64,000 nt of DNA from Closterium sp. NIES-65 (lineage: Eukaryota > Streptophyta > Zygnematophyceae > Desmidiales > Closteriaceae). A program made the translations under genes and the position numbers. Below the pieces are notes generated by a model. It worked only from the letters and a program-made list of their open reading frames with translations, was not told the DNA's origin and did no database searches. Below are positions 48,399-56,961 of this stretch, piece after piece. Numbering within the stretch: position 1 is the stretch's first letter; every line of letters begins with the position of its first letter. The stretch lies in assembly GCA_948144175.1 (NCBI GenBank), contig CANXME010002092.1:372001-436000 (forward strand). Direction: 5' to 3'.

Positions 48399-50380
48399 CT
48401 CCCCTTCGCTTCTGGAGTGTCGCTGATGGTGACGTGGCTTTGTCCAGTCAGCAGCATGCAGTACTCAAACTTCTGTTTTCCAAGCTTCTTGGTCAAGTAG
48501 TCAGCTGCCATCTCGGACGTGGGACAGTAGGATAGTTCGAGTTTCCCTTTCTCGATCTCGTCCTTCACGAAGAAATATCGCAGAGCGATATGCTTTGTTC
48601 TGTTCGCGAATCCGCTTTTGTTGGCGGTGCGAATCGCAGATTGGTTGTCGCAGAACAGGGTGAAGTTGGGTAGCTCGGCTAACTTCGCTTCTTCCAGCAG
48701 TTCGCGAAGATAGAGTCCTTCCTTGGTGGCTGAGCAGAGTGCGATATATTCTGCTTCAGCTGAAGAGAGAGCGATTAGTTCCTGCTTGCTCGATTGCCAG
48801 GAGATAGGTCCGAGAGGTTCGAGGCGGTAGATGTAGCCAGTGCGAGAGCGTCTGTTGTCTGAATCGCCGGCGTGATCGGCGTCGACGTAACCGATTAGTT
48901 TCCTCGGTGTAGTTTTGCTCTTGCAGTATGTCAGGCCGATCGTTGAGGTGCTCACGAAGTAGTGGAGAGCGCGGTCGAGTTCCACCAGGTGTTCTGTTTC
49001 GGGCCTTTTGAGGTAGGTAGCGAGTTGACTTGCGGAGTAGGACAGATCTGGGCGGCAGGTGACGGCTGCGAAGAGAAGGCAGCCCAGCTTCCTCTGGTAG
49101 TCGCGTATTCCGGCGGTTTTGAGTAGAGCAGGACCTCCCTTGTCATTCCCTGCCGTGTAGCGGTATGGTGTGGAGATAGTAGTGGGTGTGAGCGCGAAGC
49201 GTTTGGCGATAGTTTCGGCATACTTTTCCGCGCTGAGATAGATCCCGTTCTCTTCTTCGCGGATGTTGAGGCCGGGGTACTGAGTGACGGTAGAGGAGAC
49301 CGTGAGTGTGAGGTCCCTCTGCAGCTCCCCTTTGAACCAGGTGGTGACGTCGTCAGTGGAGCCAATGTAGAGTAGGTCGTCGACGTAGACGATCAGCAGG
49401 ATATAGTCGGCGTTTTTGGTGAGTCGATACATCCCTTGGTCGTGAGGCAGTTGGCGGAATCCGATGCGAATGAGGCGAGTGCGTAGGTGTTGTTGCCACA
49501 GCCGCGGGGCTTGTTTGATTCCGTAGAGCGATTTCAGCAGCTGGCAAACCTGGTTAGGTTCCCCGTGGGTACCGTGTGGGAGCTCGACGAAGATTTCGGC
49601 GTCGACGGGTGCGTAGAGGAATGCATTGGCGACATCGATTTGCCGCAGTTTCTTCTTCTTCATAGCGGCGATCACGAGGAGGATTCGGAGTGAGGTATGT
49701 CGGCTGACCGGGGCGAATGTCTCGGTGAAGTCCCGTCCGTGCTCCTGTTCGAATCCACGCACGACCCAGCGTGCTTTGAATTTCTCGATTGTGCCGTCTG
49801 CCTTTGTTTTGATGCGGAAGATCCATTTCCCGGTGAGGATGGTCTTGTTCCTTGCCACGCTTACGGGAACGACTTTCCAGGTGTTACGTTCCTCCAGTGC
49901 CTTTAATTTTCTGTCCATGGCTTCACGCCATTTTTCCCTGTGTTCCCCCCCCAGAACCTGCTGAACCGTCGCAGGCTCTTTAGGAAGAGCGTTGCCGTGG
50001 ACTGCGGTGACGAGGCCGAGAATCTGTAGTCCAGACTGTGAGTAGCGGGGGAGTGTTGTGTCCTCGGGATAAGCTGCTTCATCTCCCGCATCTGGGTCGG
50101 GTATGAAATTTGGCCCTATCCGTTCTGCTTCGTTGGTGTTGACTGTCGCAGGTGTTACGTAACCGTTGTCGGCGAAGTGGTAGAAGACTTTGGCGTTGGC
50201 ACTTTCGCGAGGGTTTTCTTCGTCCATGGGAACATTGACGGAGCAGAACGGGAGAGGTCCGGCTTCTTCTGATGCGTTGTCGACGTTCTGCTCGTCCCAG
50301 TCTGCTTCGTCCGCTGCTGAGGCGAAGGCTCGGTCACCATGAAAGCCACCTGTGGGATCCTGATTTTCGTGCAAGTTGGC
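48377..50380 (-). CDS. Element L reverse transcriptase-RNase H
   Basis: About 667 codons without a stop. The N-terminal acidic linker (NLHENQDPTGGFHGD, DEADWDEQNVD) is followed by RT: WREAMDRKLKALEERNTW, RWVVRGFEQEHGRDFTETFAP, IDVANAFLYAPVDAEIF, SLYGIKQAPRLW and catalytic VYVDDLLYIGS. RNase H has GYVDADHAGDSDNRRSRTGY, SSAEAEYIALC, CDNQSAIRTANK and RTKHIALRYFFVKDE. The polypurine tract is translated (EAKGS) and the stop lies 22 bases inside the 3' LTR. Upstream it was contiguous with integrase before solo LTR O inserted. Confidence 0.93.
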   Translation of the reverse strand, partial: ANLHENQDPTGGFHGDRAFASAADEADWDEQNVDNASEEAGPLPFCSVNVPMDEENPRESANAKVFYHFADNGYVTPATVNTNEAERIGPNFIPDPDAGDEAAYPEDTTLPRYSQSGLQILGLVTAVHGNALPKEPATVQQVLGGEHREKWREAMDRKLKALEERNTWKVVPVSVARNKTILTGKWIFRIKTKADGTIEKFKARWVVRGFEQEHGRDFTETFAPVSRHTSLRILLVIAAMKKKKLRQIDVANAFLYAPVDAEIFVELPHGTHGEPNQVCQLLKSLYGIKQAPRLWQQHLRTRLIRIGFRQLPHDQGMYRLTKNADYILLIVYVDDLLYIGSTDDVTTWFKGELQRDLTLTVSSTVTQYPGLNIREEENGIYLSAEKYAETIAKRFALTPTTISTPYRYTAGNDKGGPALLKTAGIRDYQRKLGCLLFAAVTCRPDLSYSASQLATYLKRPETEHLVELDRALHYFVSTSTIGLTYCKSKTTPRKLIGYVDADHAGDSDNRRSRTGYIYRLEPLGPISWQSSKQELIALSSAEAEYIALCSATKEGLYLRELLEEAKLAELPNFTLFCDNQSAIRTANKSGFANRTKHIALRYFFVKDEIEKGKLELSYCPTSEMAADYLTKKLGKQKFEYCMLLTGQSHVTISDTPEAKGSVGNKYP

Positions 50381-50641
50381 TGTCAAGAGTTTAACGAGAG
50401 TGTAGAGTTAAGTTGAAAACGAGGGCCTAGGCTTAGGAGCCTAGGCCCGAACTTAGGTGTCGAGTAGGTTTCTCCTAGGGTGAGTATCGAGAGAGTTGGA
50501 AGAGAGGTTGGGAGAATGGGTTTCACTATAGGTTTCAAGGAACATATAGCATAGGAAACAAAGTTGGTGCACCACCTACAAAGCACAATAACTACACTAC
50601 AACTACAAGCAGTTATAAAATATGACAAACATATTTCGACA
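50381..50641 (-). repeat. Solo LTR O inside element L
   Basis: 261 bp, TGTCAAGAG...TTTCGACA (plus strand), TSD TTGGC at 50,376-50,380 and 50,642-50,646. P has the unoccupied site at about 61,010. It is related to the N LTRs, with shared GTGCACCACCTAC and a perfect 11-bp-stem hairpin at 50,423-50,448. Orientation is inferred from similarity to N. Confidence 0.9.
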
Positions 50642-52005
50642 TTGGCGAGGTACGTCTGAAGGCTGAGTCGTTCGTAGAAGATTACGTCACGTGCTGCTAC
50701 TGTTTCCTTGGAGTGGACGTCGAAGATTTTCCACGCGTTGTAATTCTTTTCGATGCCGAGGTGTAGTCCTCACTGTGCGCGTTGTGAAAATCTTCCCGCT
50801 CGTGCTTCTGGGGGTCGGTACTGTACCATGCATCCGAAAACTCGTAACATTTTCGTGCTGCCCTGTTTCCCTGTCCACAGCAGATGCGGTGATGCGTTTG
50901 TTTGGAAGTGAGGACGACGACATCAAGTTGTGCAGCATGATAATATGGTCCATTGCTGCAGGCCACTGGTGGTTGGGTAGCCGCATGCCACGTAACAGTT
51001 TGCGCATGCTGTTCTGCAGAGTCCTGTTCATTCTTTCTGCGACACCTTGCTGCTGATGGGCGTAGGGAAGGGAGAGGAGCTGCTTGATTCCTCTTTCCGC
51101 CAGGTACTGCTTGAAGCGCTGAGAGGTGTATTCTCCTCCTCCGTCTGACTGGAAGCTTTTCAGCTGTGCTCCCGACTCTCTCTCTGCTACTGGTAGCCAG
51201 GCGGCAAACGCTGCGAGTGCCATGTCGCGGCTGGGTAGGATTAGGTGCCACACGTATCGAGTGGCGGCGTCGATGAAGGTTATCGTGTAGTTGTAAGTAA
51301 CTTGTCCTGGTTCTCGATTGAAGAGAATATCGCTGTACACCTTCTCGAGTGGTTCGTACGCGGGTGCACTCGGGTTGTGGTGAGGAGTGAACGGTCGATG
51401 TGGTAAGTCGGCTTCGGGGCAGGTAAGGCAAGTCCCTCGTGCCCGTTGAAGTTCTCTGCCGTCGGGTAGTAGTAATGAGTCCTTGTCTAGGACTCCTGCT
51501 CTTATTGTATTATTTAACACGGTGTTGCTAGGATGTCCCATGCGTGCGTGCCAGATGTCTTCGGAGGCGCGGTGTCCGGGTGAGCGTCGATACGCGTCGG
51601 AGTTGGAGTAGAAGCTGGCAACGAAATTTGCGCTTCTGTGGACTTCTTGTTGAGTTGGGTTCAACTGCTGTGCGGGCGTTGGTGGTGCTTCGTCAACGAG
51701 AACTGGTGTCGCTGACGATGGTTCTGCTGCTGCCGATGATGTTTCTGCTGCTGCGGATGTTGTTTCTGCTGCTGCCGATGTTTTCTCTGCTGCTGTTGAT
51801 GTTGTCTCTGCTGCTGTCGAATGTTGAATTGTTGCTAACGCGCGTGTTCGTTCTGCTTCAGGGATGGTATGCGAGTACCAGAAGCCCTCTGGGCTGAAGT
51901 CTGGATCAAGATCTGGAGGGTGTGTCCAGTCGGCGAAGTTCACGATGGCGTCGTTGTCTACGGTGCCCAGGTCTGGGACGAAGTCAAGGACGAAGACATT
52001 GTTCT
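50642..52005 (-). pseudogene. Element L integrase, frameshifted at both ends
   Basis: The frame opens at about 51,943 (NFADWTHPPDLDPDFSPEGF) after a 10-bp deletion near 52,085 relative to P, which throws the upstream protease frame out. A Thr/Ser/Ala repeat (ETTSAAAE, ETSSAAAE) precedes GAG-pre-integrase WHARMGHPSNTVLNN with CLTC. The core shows KVYSDILFN, SFQSDGGGEYTSQ and QGVAERMNRTLQ (D, D, E). Near 50,900 the frame shifts (PNKRITASAVD for SNNASPHLLWTG in P), and the C-terminal VFGCMVQYRPPEA block is in another phase. Confidence 0.87.
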
Positions 52006-52860
52006 TCAGGACCGCCTTCCCGATGTAGAGGCCACCCTTCCCGTGGTATAGTTTGAACTCCTGGGTGGTACTGTCGGCTTCCCTTTCGGCATCAACTGAC
52101 TGACGCTCAGTAAGTTGTAGCCAAGTCCCTCCGCGATTAGTACTTTTGACATTTGTAGGACGACGTTTGTCTCCCGTGGCTGAAGCTGTACTATGCCTTG
52201 TCGTCTTGTGCGCAAGTTCTGATTATTGGCGACGGTGATGACGACTTCTCGTTGGAGTCGGTGCTCGCGTTGAACGAAACGTCCTGAGGAGCACATGTCT
52301 TGTCCGCAGCAACTGTCCAAGAACCAAGTGTCTCTTCCGGATGGCTCGCTTTGAGCGATGGCGGCGTATGTCGGGTTCGGCTGAAGTGACTCGCGGCGAG
52401 GTGTGGTTTCGTCGAGTCGTTCTTCTGGTGAGTAGTGCGGTGGTGACTCAGTGATGCAGGAATCTGTTATCTTTGCCATACAGTTGACGATGTTTCTTGC
52501 TCCTTGTGCAGGTTGTCCTGTTGGAGTCGTCGAGGCTTGAATCTTGGTCGTGGGATTTGCTTGCGTTGAAGTGACTTGGGAGCTTGAAGGCCGAAGTTGT
52601 CGTTGTGGTGTTGTCGATTGCTGACGATACGGGCAGTGCGTACGAGGATGCCCTGAAGTCTTGCAGATGTGGCAAAACGGAGGTACTGGCTTCAATTGTT
52701 GTTGCTGCCGATTGTTGTTGTTGTTGTAGCGTCGCTGGGTGTGAAATGCGAACTCTGGTACTGACGTTTTCTTCTTATGTCGTTCTTCTTGCAGGTCCAT
52801 GTCCTGCTGCTCGGCATGGATTTCGGCGCAGAGTGCTGCTTTGGAGATTCTCCCGTGTGC
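52006..52860 (-). CDS. Element L Gag C-terminus, zinc knuckle and protease
   Basis: Continues the Gag frame after a TGA (52,863-52,861). Reads AEQQDMDLQEERHKKKTSV, a Gln/Asn run, the canonical knuckle CHICKTSGHPRTHC (C-x2-C-x4-H-x4-C), a Ser/Thr/Gln-rich spacer, and protease in WFLDSCCGQDM. The usual D-S-G is D-S-C here, which would probably abolish catalysis. The segment ends after VSQLMPKGK, where the 10-bp deletion shifts frame to a stop at 52,006. Confidence 0.87.
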   Translation of the reverse strand, partial: AHGRISKAALCAEIHAEQQDMDLQEERHKKKTSVPEFAFHTQRRYNNNNNRQQQQLKPVPPFCHICKTSGHPRTHCPYRQQSTTPQRQLRPSSSQVTSTQANPTTKIQASTTPTGQPAQGARNIVNCMAKITDSCITESPPHYSPEERLDETTPRRESLQPNPTYAAIAQSEPSGRDTWFLDSCCGQDMCSSGRFVQREHRLQREVVITVANNQNLRTRRQGIVQLQPRETNVVLQMSKVLIAEGLGYNLLSVSQLMPKGKPTVPPRSSNYTTGRVASTSGRRS

Positions 52861-53403
52861 TCATAGTATGGCGCGAGTGGAGCGCCAGTGAGGGCCAAGA
52901 CCGCCGATGACAACCGTGACGAAGGTGTCTTCTGAAATCGATCCTCCACATCGAAGAAGCTTGTCGTGCAGCTCGCGGCAGCGACTGATATATGCCATTC
53001 CCTTTTCGCCTGGTTTCATTTCGATTGTTGTCAGCTGCGCCATTAATCGGCTTTGGTTTACACTGTCTGTTGCTTGATACAGGTTCTTCAAGTGGTTGTA
53101 TGCGAGCTCCGCGGAGTTATCGTAACCTCGGTAAGTCCTTATGTTATGCTGTTGAGTCGGGGTGATGTTCCTCAGTAGTATTGTGTACGCCATCATCGAT
53201 TGATAGGTGTACTGCTGCTTCTCATACTGTGTGCCATTTGTTGGATATGGCAGGGACACGTCGAAGAAGCCAAGGATCTGCGCTCCTTCCATCATCAGCT
53301 GGAATTCAAACGACCAGGTACAGAAGTCCTTCCCATCGAAAGGTTTTGTCGTTTGTAGTTTTAAAACGTGCGCGAACTGCGACTGAACTTGTAGCGCGTC
53401 CAG
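52861..53403 (-). pseudogene. Element L Gag, main part
   Basis: Resumes after insertion N in phase: FAHVLKLQTTKPFDGKDFCTW, then FQLMMEGAQILGFFDVSLPY, AYTILLRNITPTQQHNIRTY, NHLKNLYQATDSVNQSRLMA and GMAYISRCRELHDKLLRCG, a typical UBN2/Retrotran_gag_2 core. It ends with a CGA-to-TGA stop after HWRSTRAIL. The N insertion with TSD TCCAG splits the codons between ALD and ALQ. Confidence 0.87.
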
Positions 53404-53640
53404 TGTTGTTATACTAACACAATAGGTAGTTAGGAATAGTTCGGCCTAGGCTTAGTAGCCTAGGCCAAGGATGATGGAGTTGGTCGTGCCAAGGGTGTCG
53501 AGAGGATTTCGGGAAAGTGTTGAGTTCACTATAGATTTGCAATCACATATATGCAAGTGAACAAAGGTGCACCACCTAACACAGTTTGTAATAACTACAC
53601 TAACTACAGCTACAGGCACTTACAAATATAAACTCTGACA
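53404..53640 (-). repeat. Element N 3' LTR
   Basis: 237 bp. A perfect hairpin at 53,443-53,466 has 10-bp arms around a TAGT loop. Confidence 0.93.
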
Positions 53641-54617
53641 CTCCCCCATAACTGCCTGCAGCAGGAGTTTGTGCAGAACACAACCTGCAGGGGTACACAA
53701 ATAGCAGCAGCAGCAGGTAGGTAGGTAGGTAGTACAGCAGCAAAGGTACAGCAAGAATTCCTGCTATCTCCTCACCCTCCCCCTCCCATTCCCCCTCCCC
53801 CCCACACTGCTGCAGAAGCAGCAGAGGGGGGGAGAGAGGAGAGGTGGAGGGACGGCTGCTGGACGGTCTCACACCTGCCACCCCAGTGCCACTCCCCCAG
53901 CTCCCCCACACCCTCACACCCTCCCCCCAGCGGCAACTGCAGCAGCGGGAAAGAAAGGAGGAGGAGGGGAAGGGAAGTTGGTCTCACACACGCCACCCCA
54001 GTGCCACTCCCCCAGCTCCCCCACACCCTCACACCCTCCCCCCAGCGGCAGCTACAGCAGTGGGAAAGAAAGGAGGAGGAGGGGAAGGGAAGCATACCAC
54101 CCGTCACCCCAACACCCGCCACCCCCATACCCTCCCCCCCACAACTACAGGGAAACGAAGGAGGAGGGGGTGGGCGGGGAGAAAGCCGCAGAGCGGCTAC
54201 TGATGGTTGGCGCGGGTAGGTCAGGGGCGGCTTCAGGGAGTGTAGGTGCGGGGTGAGGTAGTGGCGGCTGCACCGAGTGCAGGAGCGAGGTGGTGCAGGG
54301 GCGGCTGCATCAAGTGCAGGCGCTAGCGAGACACCGCCGAGTGCGCCAGGGGCGGGTACGCGGCGGCTCAGATAGGTAGGCAGGTAGTGCACCGTCGCAC
54401 GCCACGGGGCGCACGACGGGCATTGCAGGTAGGCAGGTAGTTTAGTTCCCCGTCGCACGCCACGGGGCGCACGACGGGTAGGGTAGATGTCACACGCCAT
54501 CCGAGGGCGGGACATTTAATGAAAATCGAAACGCGACCTAGGCGCGCGAGCGGAAGAGAACTGCAGCGGAAGCATACGGCGGGCCCACAGGCCAGGACGA
54601 AACTAGCTCTGATACCA

Positions 54618-54854
54618 TGTCGTTATACTAACACAATAGGTAGTTAGGAATGGTTCGGCCTAGGCTTAGTAGCCTAGGCCAAGGAGGATCGAGTTGGTCG
54701 TGCCAAGGGTGTCGAGAGGATTTCGGGAAAGTGTTGAGTTCACTATAGATTTGCAATCACATATATGCAAGTGAACAAAGGTGCACCACCTAACACAGTT
54801 TGTAATAACTACACTAACTACAGCTATAGGCAGTTACAAATATAAACTCTGACA
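54618..54854 (-). repeat. Element N 5' LTR
   Basis: 237 bp, nearly identical to the other N LTR, with the same hairpin. Confidence 0.93.
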
Positions 54855-55255
54855 TCCAGCGCTCTTTCTTGTCCCGGTGCAGGTTGTGGTTATGGCATGA
54901 AGCTGCCAGAGCCGCGCTGGGGCTCGTACGGAGCGAAGGTAGGTTGTTGTTGTTGATTCCCGCGTGCGTAGGATGAGCCATCGAGACTCATGGGGGTCAC
55001 GTTGTCGTTGTTGTTGCTGTTGTTTGATTGCGCAGGTACTCCTTGCTGATGCTGCTCGTAGAAGGACATGAAGGAGAAGAATTTCTCCATCATGCTTGGA
55101 TCGAAGCCCGCGCCTTGGTTTGCGGGTATTTCAGTAGACCCAGCTGCTGGTCTCGTTGTTGTCCCTTCCTCTGTCTGTAGGCCAGAGGCAGGAGGTGGAG
55201 TAGGGGTAGTACCGGGAGAGCCGTTGGAGGAGCTCCTCTCCTTTCTAGCAGACAT
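54855..55255 (-). pseudogene. Element L Gag N-terminus
   Basis: ATG at 55,255 (MSARKERSSSNGSPG). A Ser/Thr/Pro-rich start is followed by MEKFFSFMSFYEQHQQG and an Asn/Gln-rich stretch. A TAA after GSFMP replaces a Gln codon (CAA), and the same frame continues through QPAPGQERALDA to the N insertion. Read together with 52,861-53,403 the Gag is otherwise uninterrupted. Confidence 0.83.
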
Positions 55256-55319
55256 GTCTTCTTGATGTATTAAGTGTTGAAGGAAACGTAACTTTTAACT
55301 CTAACTTGCTCTCATACCA
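55256..55319 (-). promoter_or_regulatory. Element L leader and primer-binding site
   Basis: Minus-strand TGGTATGAGAGCAAG at 55,305-55,319, a tRNA-Met PBS with one mismatch in its first 12 bases. The leader is about 50 bp. Confidence 0.8.
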
Positions 55320-55751
55320 TATTGGGCTGAAGGCCCTAGGATCTTTAGTAGAGTTAAGGTCTGAGTGAATGATGTAATAGCGGAAGCGTATTGAATAAAG
55401 TCCTTGAACCACCTTGCGCTAGTATGTGAGGGCAAAGTAAGTTGATTAAAGCAAAGAGATACAGGAATATATATATGAGCACAGAGAATATGAAGAGACA
55501 TTATAACTACTTTACTGTTGCGGTTCGATACAGTGCGACTCGGGCAACTGCTCAATGTCGAGTCAGTTGTATGTCCTTGCTGTCGCGCTGCATTTGTCAG
55601 GTCAAAGGTCCCTGACCTTTGACTTTCCGTAACCTCCAGCGGTTATATCAACCTCCGAGGGTTGACTCGCTGGTGCTTCGATTTGCGCTGCTTCGCTTGT
55701 GTCTTGATGTTTCGACATGACATAAGCGCTTAAGGCTATTTGTTCCCAATA
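55320..55751 (-). repeat. Element L 5' LTR
   Basis: 432 bp, few differences from 47,967-48,398. Both termini have one substitution (TATTGGG, CCCAATA). Confidence 0.92.
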
Positions 55752-55814
55752 GTAATTACCTGGCACGAAAGCGTGTTCCGGAACCACCTTTCGTAAGGGG
55801 GGCGGGGAGTGTAG
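55752..55814 (+). pseudogene. Chromovirus K chromodomain tail and polypurine tract
   Basis: After L the frame continues NYLARKRVPEPPFVR, then a purine tract AAGGGGGGCGGGGAG directly before the 3' LTR. This joins the chromodomain at 47,966 once L and one GTAAT are removed, and shows that the LTR at 55,815 belongs to the same chromovirus. Confidence 0.78.
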
Positions 55815-56094
55815 TGTAAGGATTTTTCCCGAATTCCTTATCGGGGTTGACTGCTTCATATACAGCTCCGATTTGCAGACTGTGCACGTTCGGCCGATCT
55901 CAACGCTGCCGAGGCTCCTCGCGTCGCCTTTGGCATTTCCCATCACCAAACCTGCACCCAGCCTCGCTCGTCTGAGGTTCCCTCCTAGCTAGGCTAACTC
56001 TTACATTAGTCTGTGCCTTCATTGTATTTTAAGATTGTTCAATCACAGTCTCGTTATTCGTTTACCTGCGCACTCTCTTTTACAACTCATAACA
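55815..56094 (+). repeat. Chromovirus K 3' LTR
   Basis: 280 bp, TGTAAGGATT...CATAACA. Homologous to 23,065-23,330 with several indels. Confidence 0.82.
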
Positions 56095-56293
56095 ATATCA
56101 TTCATCGTATGTTTACACCGAGAAAATGTAGACATGCCTTCCTATCTAAAGAACCAATCAGGTTGTTCAACCAATCATGTACCTGCTCAATTGATTGGCG
56201 TCGCGTCCAACATCCCTTCACTTCCGTCACTTGCGGCGCCCCGTTGCACGTCGCTGGTGATCCCCACAGGTTGTTGCTCTCAAGGCGCGTACA

Positions 56294-56575
56294 GAAATGG
56301 CAGCATTGTGTCGGGAAGTCGTCTATGTACATGTCACGGGTGCATTCGATCAATATGGGGCAAATTCAAGGTCAAGGACCTTTGCCTTCCTCCCCGTTGC
56401 TCCAACATGCACACTATTTCTTGAAAACGCAAGTCCAGAACCCACAACTCGTATCTTGGCTTTCTCATCGTCTCGACAGTGCTAGTCCTGCCGTTTTATA
56501 CCTCGCAAAAGAAGCTCCTGATATACTTTTGAAGGCTTGGAAGAATGGGTATGCTGCAGAACTTGTTACTGTCAG
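56294..56575 (+). other. Possible host exon of unknown function
   Basis: 282 nt between a 3' splice-like CGTACAG and a strong 5' splice-like CAG/GTGCGT. One frame reads KWQHCVGKSSMYMSRVHS and continues to LLKAWKNGYAAELVTV without a stop. A second frame (ATG 56,298, MAALCREVVYVHVTGAFDQY) is also open for 62 codons. I recognise no family in either, and the phase does not fit the CHRD-like gene downstream. The rest of 56,095-56,961 shows no other feature I can support. Confidence 0.3.
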
Positions 56576-56961
56576 GTGCGTCCTCTTGTTCTCCGTCTCT
56601 TCTCACCTGTCTCTCCGTGACGAGTCGTGACCCATCTTTTCTCGGTGTGACAACTAGCTTGCCATGAACCCGCCTCCCTCTCTCTCGGTCATGTCTAAAC
56701 GTTTTAGACATGGTCGCTCCTTCTCTGCGCCCTCGCAGCGTAATTTGTTTTGCGACGGCAAGAGCCGTTCCGCAATCATCTGATCCGTCTCATAGCAAGC
56801 AGAATTTTCACCTTCGTGTTGCACGCCTTCCTTGTCAATTTCACCTAGCTTGCACGCGCTCAACGTCCCTTTCCGATTCAATACTCTCCTTTGGCAGTGT
56901 TTTATCGATAAATGTTGTTTTCCATCTCTACCGCTCCCTACCATATGCAGGTTTTCTCGTC

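Larger units (their letters stand above)
53404..54854 (-). mobile_element. Element N: non-autonomous LTR element in L gag
   Basis: 1,451 bp, 237-bp LTRs (53,404-53,640 and 54,618-54,854), TSD TCCAG at 53,399-53,403 and 54,855-54,859. The minus-strand PBS TGGTATCAGAGC follows the right LTR and the polypurine tract (TTATGGGGGAG) precedes the left LTR. The 977-bp interior is non-coding. It has a GTAG/TAGG microsatellite (about 53,713-53,735), a 115-bp tandem unit (53,866-53,980 and 53,981-54,095) with a partial third copy, and a short repeat near CGCACGCCACGGGGCGCACG (about 54,390 and 54,450). Confidence 0.94.
47967..55751 (-). mobile_element. Element L: Ty1/copia element inserted in the chromodomain, carrying N and O
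   Basis: 7,785 bp including insertions N and O. LTRs are 432 bp (47,967-48,398 and 55,320-55,751); TSD GTAAT at 47,962-47,966 and 55,752-55,756. Protein family is distinct from A and F: canonical CCHC knuckle CHICKTSGHPRTHC and RT motif VYVDDLLYIG. Lesions are few: one CAA-to-TAA and one CGA-to-TGA in gag, a 10-bp deletion before integrase, one shift in integrase. P (58,637-62,646) is a relative. Confidence 0.94.
23065..56094 (+). mobile_element. Element K: old Ty3/gypsy chromovirus, broken by many nested insertions
   Basis: Two LTRs of the same family (23,065-23,330 and 55,815-56,094) bracket collinear plus-strand gypsy pieces: gag (23,736-23,857, 29,658-30,085, 30,212-30,415), protease-RT-RNase H (38,814-40,589), integrase (40,590-41,175, 44,556-44,962, 46,774-47,027) and chromodomain (47,774-47,966, 55,757-55,800). 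Each break is filled by an identifiable insertion, most with matching TSDs. The two LTRs differ by many substitutions and indels, and the outer 5-bp flanks (CAGTC, ATATC) do not match clearly. This could therefore be two related copies rather than one. The end of gag and start of protease are missing. Confidence 0.7.

Noticed and set aside
56298-56485. 62-codon frame resembling part of an NTF2-like domain
   Set aside because: The likeness is a short VHVTGAF-type string only; a competing frame is equally open and splice context does not decide.
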